Source of the DNA: Caprella mutica
Taxonomy: Eukaryota > Arthropoda > Malacostraca > Amphipoda > Caprellidae
Assembly (NCBI GenBank): GCA_947561585.1
Contig: CANNZV010003200.1
Location: 1 to 64,000, forward strand
DNA: 64,000 nt
Reading direction: 5' to 3'
A program made the position numbers and the translations under genes. A model generated the notes under the pieces. It saw only the letters and a program-made list of their open reading frames with translations. It was not told the origin of the DNA and ran no database searches. Numbering within the stretch: position 1 is the stretch's first letter; each line of letters opens with the position of its first letter. Positions 55,246 through 64,000 of this stretch are shown here, one piece after another.

Positions 55246-56034
55246 AGGCCCATAGCAACTCTTATACTCTATAACTAAAGTGTGGAAAAACATATTTTGG
55301 AGCATTAATAGTAGAACATTATTGAACTATTTAATTTTTAAAAGCTTCATTAAATTATATAATGATACCACAATTAGTGGTGAAAATATCAAGCTTCGTG
55401 CGTTTGTGTTCGTATTATCTCTCACCAAATATGTACCAACGCCATCTAGCGGTACAACTGACTATTTATCCATTTAACACTAATTTTTCAGCGGTTTCTT
55501 GATATTAAGAAACATAATTTCTAGATGTGTCCAAATTATGTACCTTGCCCTAGATTTTTAAATTCTATATAACGCAAAGAAATTATATTTTTCACTTCTA
55601 GAATAATTGATATAGGTTCGTTATAGCATAGTAATACTAAGTTTCGAATTCATTGACTGTGAACTGGAACCATTCTTCAGAAACGATGTAAACAAATGCC
55701 GTTACTCAGAGTACTCCCAAATATTACTAACGTGATAAAAACATAATTTAATGTAAGTTAATTTCCATAGAAATGGACATTCAACTGAATGATAACAAGT
55801 CTATAATTCAAAACAATAAATGTGATCAACTCTGTATGACGTCACTCAAGAGTGTTTTCGATGTTCCAATATTGTACTCAGTATATTCTTCCTCTATTTA
55901 TTTACTATGAGTCATACTACTCGAAATTGTTGAAATAAGTTAATTTCCATTTGGTTCATGACCTATGTTAACTCTGACTTTCTGCGTAATAAGATGTTTC
56001 TCTACGTTCAGAGAATTTAACCTATGTTCTATGT
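55246..56034. other. non-coding stretch between IMPACT flank and lectin gene
   Basis: It likely includes the 3' UTR of the lectin gene (minus strand). AATAAA-like words occur but none is convincing. No gene is seen. Confidence 0.45.
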
Positions 56035-59000
56035 TTAGAACATAGGAATTTTGCACATGAAGTAACTCTTGTTATGGCAGTTGGTGTGTTTCCATTTTCC
56101 TGTGATTTTCATGACGGCGCAGTTCAGGTCCTTCCTCGGCCACACTCCATTCCAATCGAAGTTGGTGTACGAAGCAGTGGCTGAAATTAAGCAGACATTT
56201 AAATGTACTATCAGAGAAAAGAGTCACTGTGATGATGTACTGTCAGAGAAAAGAGTCACTGTGATGATGTACTATCAGAGAAAAGAGTCACTATGATGAT
56301 GTACTATCAGAGAAAAGAGTCACTGTGATGATGTACTATCAGAGAAATAAGTCACTGTGATGATGTACTATCAGAGAAAAGAGTCACTGTGATGATGTAC
56401 TATCAGAGAAAAGAGTCACTGTGATGATGTACTATCAGAGAAAAGAGTCACTGTGATGATGTACTATCAGAGAAAAGAGTCACTGTGATGATGTACTATC
56501 AGAGAAAAGAGTCACTGTGATGATGTACTACCAGAGAAAAGAGTCACTGTGATGATGTACTATCAGAGAAAAGAGTCACTGTGATGATGTACTATCAGAG
56601 AAAAGAGTCACTGTGATGATGTACTACCAGAGAAAAGAGTCACTGTGATGATGTACTACCAGAGAAAAGAGTCACTGTGATGATGTACTACCAGAGAAAA
56701 GAGTCACTGTGATGATGTACTACCAGAGAAAAGAGTCACTGTGATGATGTACTATCAGAGAAAAGAGTCACTGTGATGATGTACTACCAGAGAAAAGAGT
56801 CACTGTGATGATGTACTACCAGAGAAAAGAGTCACTGTGATGATGTACTATCAGAGAAAAGAGTCACTGTGATGATGTACTATCAGATGAAAGAGTCACT
56901 GTGATGATGTACTATCAGATGAAAGAGTCCCTGCACTTTGCTAATTTCACAGATCACTGTTTTCACATTACCTATTATTTTTATATTTTATAGATTTATC
57001 ATCGTGTACCCAGACTAATTTTAAAATATCTAAGAGTATTACAGTTAGTAAATTTTCTTTTTGGAAATATGAAATTAGTAAACAGCGAAAATATTATCAA
57101 AGATACACTCTCAGTGTGCATCTCGAGAGAGAAAATCAAGACATTGTGATTGAATTCCTGATCTACATTTAACAGCAGTTTCATTTATTTAACATTTGTC
57201 AAGTCAATTAGAAATTATAATAATAAAATTAAAAGGAAAATGCAACAATAAACAATTTGAAGATTAATGAAACATATGGACTAATCACAAAAATTTCGTA
57301 GTAAATTATGTAAAATAAAATTTCATCCTTTTCATCACTAAAACTCCATTTTAGTTAGAAATATAATACAAATAAAAGTAAAAAAACTAGATGATATGAA
57401 CTTTATGCCATGTTTCTTCAGTTAATTAAATACATGCATATAATTTTATGGGCGGTCAAATAGGGGAACTAAAGTTTCATGCAAAATTTAAAGCTGAATT
57501 TTGTCGGATAAAAATTGTTTCTTCCGTTAAGAACAGGAGCGACACACACTAACTATTATATGATTTACATTAGTTAGTTTTCTTTTGTACGAAAGAAAAC
57601 GGCACCCTCAACATTGACCGTTATTAAGTAATTGAAAAGTTCATTGCTTGCGGGAATCACTGTCAGGAAACCTAACACTATAGCTAAAAGTCTTTTGTAG
57701 AACTAGTGAAAATAATGTTTGTTGATTCCATCTTCATGATATCAGAAGACGTAAAATTTAGTGGAAAAATTAGTTTCTACTAAATATTATTTTATATCAA
57801 ACGTTAAAACTAAGTTTCTCCTTTACGTGACCTGAATTTTTTTTCCCGAAAAAGAAAGTAGGTTGCGCCAACCTCTGCATTACGACAAACTGTTGTGAAA
57901 TGGCGCTGTGATCATTAGCTAGCTAGGAGATACGTACCACCGTTGAACTCTTTCCAAATTCCTTCGTCAGTTTCATCTGTGATGCCAATGAAAGTGGAGA
58001 ACACTGCCTTCTTTGAAATAATTTGGGCCCTCAATATCTCATTTTGTTCAGCGTTCTGCAATTAGAGTATGAAATCATTTATTGTATAAGAAAGTAGCAG
58101 TGCTCATAAAGTGCACTCAGAAAAATGCTTAGGGACAAAATCGTTACACTTCAGTGCATCATCTATAAGGCCCCTTTCACACGAGTCACTGAGTGACCAT
58201 CACTCCAAACAACCATGCTAGAAAACACTCAATCTGAAGAATTCCTTCATCATTTGAGGAGTTTCATCTATTGGCTTTAATGTTCAAGAAGGAAGAGACG
58301 CTCTCTCGAAAAAAATTGCAAACGCATGAGATGTTAACATTAGAGATGGGACAATAACGAAATTTTCACAAATACCGATACCCAGATTTTGACTGATGTC
58401 GATTACTAAATATTGTTATCGCAAATTTATAGTTACTATTAGAATAGATATTGTTCAAATAAATTATGTTCAAGAAATTTAAAATACTATTGGTATCGAT
58501 ACGTTTTTAATTACCATCACCGATATGAGAAAAATTACCGATACCAATTCCGATACTTCGACTCATTTAACATAAAGAATAGATAAATATAAACATCATA
58601 CACTTTAAAATAATTTATGTAGCTATGTGATGATAATTTTTAATTCTAAAATTTCTTCCAAACCACAAATAAAGAGGAAAATTATTTGAATACTGCAGGC
58701 AGAGGACTTAGCTCACAAAAAGTTGCGTCACTTAGTGACTCAGTATGAAAGCTACTATTAATATTGTACCCCACAGTCGGTGACGGCAACTTTCAGTGAC
58801 GGTCACTAGTTACCTCACGCGTCACTGCAAAATGCAATTGCGCAACCGGACAACCGAAGTGACATCGTTTGAAAGGCTATGTCACTTTTGCGGGTATATG
58901 CATAATAAATAATGGCGGGTAACTGGTGACTCGTATGAAAGGGGCCTAAATTTGAAATAGTGATGTGTTTCAAGAGATTGAAAGTGCTAGAGTGCGGTGA

Positions 59001-61095
59001 ACTTTAGTGCTCTAGAAAAAGTCTACTGAAACTACTCCCATTATTTAAACAAAGGATGATAGAGACACTGAGGTGCATCGCACTGAAACACCTGCAAGTT
59101 TTTGAAACAAACAAGTTTACAAAATTAAAAGTTTCGCGTTCAAAGTGACAAAGCTTAGAAGGTAATCGTAAAACAATGGCGTGTCTCTGATATTTCGTTA
59201 AAATTGGTCTAGCAGAAAGTTTTGAAAGTCTATTAATTCATGACCTATGTTAACTCCCACTTTCCGAGTACTGCGAGTGTCTATTTCCCTATATTACATT
59301 GGCTTTTGCCATTTCCCCCACCTTTATCGGCATGAGTTCTCCACCCTGTCCGTTACAGTAAGTTTCCCCCTCGTAAGCAGTCATCAACTTGTGAACGAAG
59401 AAGACGTAGTCAGAGCCCATCTTAAGGTAACCCTCACTGGTAGCTGAGGGAGGAATGGGAATGTGATGGCAGAGGAATGGGAATGTGATGGCAGAGGAAT
59501 GGGAATGTGATGGCAGAGGAATGGGAATGTGATGGCAGAGAAATAGGAATGTGATGGCAAAGGAAGGAATGGGAATATGATGGCAAAGGAATGGAATGTG
59601 ATGGTAAAGCAAGGAATGGGGAATGTGAGGGCAAAGGATGGAATGGAGAATGTGATGGCAAAGGAAGGAATGGGAATGTGATAAATATATTGTGAAATAC
59701 CTAATATTTCAAAAATAGTTCCACTATATAAGCGATATTCATGTGCCTATTATTGAAATTATCAAAAAATTGTTAAATGAAAACCTATATTAAAAAAATA
59801 AACATTATATTTAGGTAGGAGTTCATCGCAGGAAATGTGATAATATTCTATGGCCCCACCATAACATCAAATTGTTAGAAAATCCGTAAAAAATGGAATT
59901 ATAAATTGCATGAACATTTTGTAATTTGGAAGATAAAATTGACTAAAGTTTCGAAAATTGAAATGATTTAAATTCGTACGTCTAATTTTCAGGTGGTTTT
60001 GGAGTGGACTAATGCTTTATTTTGTAGACTTACAAGTGTTTCTATCATTACAGTATTTGCATTCTACTTAATGAGAGGAACTAACAGATACTCACACTTC
60101 TCCCTGACGTAGAGCTTGAAGTTGTTCTTTGGAATTGACCTGGAGCCTATTATCATCTTGTACAGTTCGCACAGATTCCTGAAGGCGGAGTAGGAGAAGA
60201 CATCGCAAGTAGCGTCCTTAGAGGTTAAAGGGACTGAATTAGTCGGTTAAAGGGACTGAATTAGTCGGTTAAAGGGACTGAATTAGTCGGTTAAAGGGAC
60301 TGAATTAGTCAGTTAAAGGGACTGAATAAGTCGGTTAAAGGGACTGAATTAGTCAGTTAAAGGGACTGAATTAGTCAGTTAAAGGGACTGAATTAGTCGG
60401 TTAAAGGGACTGAATTAGTCGGTTAAAGGGACTGAATTAGTCGGTTAAAGGGACTGAATTAGTCGGTTAAAGAGACTGAATTAGTCGGTTAAAGGGACTT
60501 GACAGAGTGTTAACTTACCAGCTGACAGAGAGTGCTAACTTACCAGCTGACAGAGAGTGTTAACTTACCAGTTGACAGAGAGTGTTAACTTACCAGTTGA
60601 CAGAGAGTGTTAACTTACCAGTTGACAGAGAGTGTTAACTTACCAGTTGACAGAGAGTGCTAACTTACCAGCTGACAGAGAGTGTTAACTTACCAGTTGA
60701 CAGAGAGTGTTAACTTACCAGTTGACAGAGAGTGTTAACTTACCAGTTGACAGAGAGTGTTAACTTACCAGTTGACAGAGAGTGCTAACTTACCAGCTGA
60801 CAGAGAGTGTTAACTTACCAGTTGACAGAGAGTGTTAACTTACCAGTTGACAGAGAGTGTTAACTTACCAGTTGACAGAGAGTGTTAACTTACCAGTTGA
60901 CAGAGAGTGTTAACTTACCAGTTGACAGAGAGTGTTAACTTACCAGTTGACAGAGAGTGTTAACTTACCAGTTGACAGAGAGTGTTAACTTACCAGTTGA
61001 CAGAGAGTGTTAACTTACCAGTTGACAGAGAGTGTTAACTTACCAGTTGACAGAGAGTGTTGCAAGCATCCACGGAGTCTACAGGGCTGACACTC
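56035..61095 (-). CDS. PAN/apple + C-type lectin-like protein, five 3' exons
   Basis: Exons on the minus strand, in order: 61044-61095, 60096-60216, 59298-59443, 57938-58055, 56035-56180 (stop TAA 56035-56037). All junctions are GT-AG and phases agree, giving 193 residues. The N-terminal part is a PAN/apple-like cysteine module (DACNTLC, TCDVFSYSAFRNLCELY). The rest is a C-type lectin domain: ETYCNGQGGELM, FIGITDETDEGIW, YTNFDWN, LNCAVM, GKWKHTNCHNKSYFMC, with four cysteines for two disulfides. The usual EPN/QPD and WND calcium-site motifs are absent, so calcium-dependent sugar binding is doubtful. The start exon with a signal peptide is not in view and probably lies beyond 64000. Insect proteins of this kind are mostly secreted and act in recognition or immunity. 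Confidence 0.85.
56207..56942 (-). repeat. 32-bp minisatellite before the last lectin exon
   Basis: Twenty-three units of 32 bp start every 32 bp from 56207. On the gene's strand each unit reads CTCTTTTCTCTGATAG followed by TACATCATCACAGTGA, so it carries a pyrimidine tract plus AG, much like a 3' splice site. The true acceptor of the last exon lies 25 bp beyond the array at 56181-56182. The last two units have an AGATGAA variant. Confidence 0.93.
57190..57930. other. intron sequence of the lectin gene
   Basis: It is plain AT-rich intron; nothing recognisable was found. Confidence 0.5.
58169..58946. mobile_element. PIF/Harbinger-like MITE in a lectin intron
   Basis: It is 778 bp. Ends GGCCCCTTTCACACGAGTCA and its near complement (TGACTCGTATGAAAGGGGCC) are flanked by TAA on both sides (58166-58168 and 58947-58949), the target of PIF/Harbinger elements. 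Inside are further GTCACT-type inverted words and ACCGATA repeats; no transposase. Confidence 0.85.
59451..59690 (-). repeat. 22-bp pyrimidine-rich minisatellite abutting a splice acceptor
   Basis: About ten units of 22 bp, drifting in length at the far end, are present. On the gene's strand the unit is CTGCCATCACATTCCCATTC CT, so the array gives a long pyrimidine-rich tract ending 7 bp from the acceptor of exon 59298-59443. Confidence 0.88.
60223..60500 (-). repeat. 22-bp minisatellite with branchpoint-like word, next to an acceptor
   Basis: Thirteen units start every 22 bp from 60223 to 60487. On the gene's strand each unit is GACTAATTCAGTCCCTTTAA CC and holds CTAAT (the insect branchpoint consensus) and TTCAG. 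The array ends 5 bp from the acceptor of exon 60096-60216. Confidence 0.93.
60500..61065 (-). repeat. 25-bp minisatellite of tandem 5' splice sites
   Basis: Twenty-two copies of the donor context CAACTG|GTAAGTT (some CAGCTG) occur every 25 bp, counted from 60515 to 61040. The one farthest right (61040) is the real exon end of 61044-61095. The unit is the last 14 or so exon bases plus the donor. The array directly meets the 60223-60500 array, so the intron 60217-61043 is nothing but the two arrays. Confidence 0.95.
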
Positions 61096-61199
61096 CTGGA
61101 GAGGAAAGAAACACATTAACAAAATTCTCTAAGTTTCGAAAGATACTAGTCATGAAAACATTACAAATATGCTAGAAGTAGATTTAAATTTCCGTTTAG

Positions 61200-62400
61200 T
61201 GGGTATAGAAAACGGTGGCCGGTCAATTGATCCCCGACCATTCGATCCCAGGTTAATTGATTCCTTGTTACTTAATTTGACGAATGAAGAGACGCTCGAA
61301 GAAAGTGTTTGAAATATTCTAAAATTCGTTACTTAACATTTGGAAATGAATATTAAAAATTGGAAATATTAAATCACAGATTGAAAGTATTTATATGACA
61401 AGTACTTGAGCCGAAATTTAGAAAAAATATTCTTGCAAAAATGAATTGCAAAATAAAATATTGTATTTCAGTGATTTTCAATAATTAAACGAAAAAAATT
61501 CACTATACATTCTATGACTAAATTAGTTATCATTTAATAACACAATCCCCTTTCACTGCAACTCAATTCACCGCATGGAAAGTTCACAGCATTGTAAATT
61601 TCAATTTAGTAATGAGTGTTGATAATTCCTTAGAATGAAGGTCAAGAGAAAGATTCGACAACTGTGTGTATTCCCACTTACCATGTGGGAATCATCATAG
61701 AGAACATTTTATTTGAAGTCTTAACGTTGTATTCCATAATTACTAATACTGTAATACACTGTAATACACTCATAAGTTCAATTACGATTATCAGTTAGAG
61801 TAAAATGGACAGGAAAAAGAAAATCTATACATTACTTTTAAATGATTATAATTTAACAATTAAAATTACGTTCAATGCCTAGCACACATTCAATGACATC
61901 GCTATGTTCTTCAGAGGCCATTACAAGCCTTCCAGACGAGAAAAAGATTAAAATGAAGACCTTTCTCCATTTAGCTTCCTATTTCTCATGCAATATATTG
62001 TACAATAGTAATTTAACATGGTTTTTGTTCATGCTTGATACATTCCTAACAATTCCATGTATTAGGATGTTCAGACACCATTTACTCATTGAATGTCCTT
62101 TGCCAACCTTCAACATTATTATTAGTCATCTTTGTAACAGCAAGAACTAATAATCAACTGAAAGATGGAGAGGAATTTGCATCTTAGTAAAATGCAGGTC
62201 TTTGTTAATCAGCTTTGCAGTAAATCATTCTTTTTATAATGATTTGATTAAAATTTTACCTATGGTGAACTGAATCGCGATGAACTTATCATGCGGTGAA
62301 TTGAGGGCGGTGAATTGAAGGCGGCTAAATTTTCGGCGGTGAATTGAAGGCGGCTAAATTTTCGGCGGTGAATTGAAGGCGGCGACATACCGCACATCAA
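61200..62400. mobile_element. possible element with repeated CAATTGA/GGTGAATTGA ends
   Basis: CTCAATTCACCGCAT (61562-61576) and its exact complement (62291-62305) form an inverted pair. GGCGGTGAATTGAAGGCGGC repeats in tandem at 62300-62393, and GGTCAATTGATCCCCGACC stands at 61216. No transposase; limits uncertain. The rest of 61096-62430 shows no exon. Confidence 0.4.
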
Positions 62401-62436
62401 TTCGAATATGAATATAACTATGTAACTTTATTTACT

Positions 62437-64000
62437 ATCAGAGAAAAGAGTCACTGTGATGATGTACTATCAGAGAAAAGAGTCACTGTGAAGATGTACT
62501 ATCGGAGAAAAGAGTCACTGTGAAGATGTACTATCAGAGAAAAGAGTCACTGTGAAGATGTACTATCGGAGAAAAGAGTCACTGTGATGATGTACTATCA
62601 GAGAAAAGAGTCACTGTGAAGATGTACTATCGGAGAAAAGAGTCACTGTGAAGATGTACTATCAGAGAAAAGAGTCACTGTGAAGATGTACTATCGGAGA
62701 AAAGAGTCACTGTGATGATGTACTATCAGAGAAAAGAGTCACTGTGAAGATGTACTATCGGAGAAAAGAGTCACTGTGAAGATGTACTATCAGAGAAAAG
62801 AGTCACTGTGAAGATGTACTATCGGAGAAAAGAGTCACTGTGATGATGTACTATCAGAGAAAAGAGTCACTGTGAAGATGTACTATCGGAGAAAAGAGTC
62901 ACTGTGATGATGTACTATCAGAGAAAAGAGTCACTGTGAAGATGTACTATCGGAGAAAAGAGTCACTGTGAAGATGTACTATCAGAGAAAAGAGTCACTG
63001 TGATGATGTACTATCAGAGAACAGAGTCACTGTGATGATGTACTATCAGAGAAAAGAGTCAAGTGATGATGTACTATCAGAGAAAAGAGTCACTGTGATG
63101 ATGTACTATCAGAGAAAAGAGTCACTGTGATGATGTACTATCAGAGAAAAGAGTCACTGTGAAGATGTACTATCAGAGAAAAGAGTCACTGTGAAGATGT
63201 ACTATCAGAGAAAAGAGTCACTGTGATGATGTACTATCAGAGAAAAGAGTCACTGTGAAGATGTACTATCAGAGAAAAGAGTCACTGTGAAGATGTATTA
63301 TCAGAGAAAAGAGTCACTGTGATGATGTACTATCAGAGAAAAGAGTCACTGTGATGATGTACTATCAGAGAAAAGAGACAATGTGATGATGTACTATCAG
63401 AGAAAAGAGCACTGTGATGATGTACCATCAGAGGAAAGAGTCACTGTGTTGATGTTCTATCAGAGAAAAGAGTCACTGTGATGATGTACTATCAGAGAAA
63501 AGAGTCACTGTGATGATGTACTATCAGAGAAAAGAGTCACTGTGATGATGTACTATCAGAGAAAAGAGTCACTGTGAAGATGTACTATCAGAGAAAAGAG
63601 TCACTGTGAAGATGTATTATCAGAGAAAAGAGTCACTGTGATGATGTACTATCAGAGAAAAGAGACAATGTGATGATGTACTGTCAGAGAAAAGAGTCAC
63701 TGTGATCATGTACTATCAGAGAAAAGAGCACTGTGATGATGTACCATCAGAGGAAAGAGTCACTGTGTTGATGTTCTATCAGAGAAAAGAGTCACTGTGA
63801 TGATGTACTATCAGAGAAAAGAGTCACTGTGATGATGTACTATCAGAGAAAAGAGTCACTGTGATGATGTACTATGAGAGAAAAGAGTCACTGTGATGAT
63901 GTACTATCAGAGAAAAGAGTCACTGTGATGATGTACTGTCAGAGAAAAGAGCACTGTGATGATGTACCATCAGAGGAAAGAGTCACTGTGTTGATGTACT
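62437..64000 (-). repeat. 32-bp minisatellite, second array, runs off the window
   Basis: About 48 units occur of the same 32-bp sequence as 56207-56942, here with a GATGATGT/GAAGATGT and TCAG/TCGG alternation that makes 64- and 96-bp higher-order patterns, plus a few indels. On the minus strand each unit again carries a pyrimidine-AG word. It probably lies in an upstream intron of the lectin gene. Confidence 0.92.

Noticed and set aside
61875..62150. 91-codon frame as the first lectin exon
   Set aside because: It is on the wrong strand and has no signal peptide or matching splice phase.
62437..64000. Regular 32-bp repeats suggestive of CRISPR
   Set aside because: The repeats are contiguous with no unique spacers, in a eukaryotic genome; this is a minisatellite.

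Overview
The window is eukaryotic nuclear DNA from an insect, most likely a hemipteran. The evidence is AT-rich sequence, spliceosomal introns, tandem 5S rRNA genes of animal type, an env-bearing insect Gypsy element and dense transposon nests. The species assignment is inference. Two host genes could be assembled exon by exon; most of the rest is repeats.

Layout. 1-11040: a 5S rRNA array with nine gene copies in a two-gene, 2275-bp higher-order unit, ending in two rearranged edge units. 11041-13100: accessory DNA with three MITE-like elements. 13190-14790: an 18/36-bp minisatellite in front of a dead LINE (LINE 1, 15190-31980). LINE 1 is split by a 5'-truncated I-like LINE (LINE 2, 17871-31387, 14-bp target duplication). 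LINE 2 is in turn split by a young Gypsy/errantivirus-like endogenous retrovirus (18300-30010, minus strand, gag-pro-pol-env, LTRs that look identical).

31980-43620: a graveyard holding a purine-rich LINE 3, a piggyBac-like non-autonomous element, palindromic and foldback repeats, a degenerate DIRS element with tyrosine recombinase, a Copia 3' end with LTR, hAT-like MITEs, and a 1065-bp hAT-like element inserted in one of them. 43620-45400: small MITEs.

45402-52916 (+): a seven-exon gene for the IMPACT/YIH1 family (RWD plus UPF0029 domains), a regulator of GCN2. Its fifth coding exon runs into a 33-copy, 51-bp minisatellite that copies the end of that exon together with its 5' splice site.

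52917-56034: 3' flank, MITEs and a possible SINE. 56035-61095 (-): the 3' five exons of a PAN/apple plus C-type-lectin gene whose introns carry five minisatellites. One intron consists almost wholly of two arrays: 22 tandem 5' splice sites, then 13 branchpoint-like units. The 32-bp minisatellite next to its last exon returns at 62437-64000 and runs off the window.

Main point: in two neighbouring, unrelated genes, minisatellites sit on splice junctions and multiply splice signals. That recurrent structure is the best candidate here for something undescribed.
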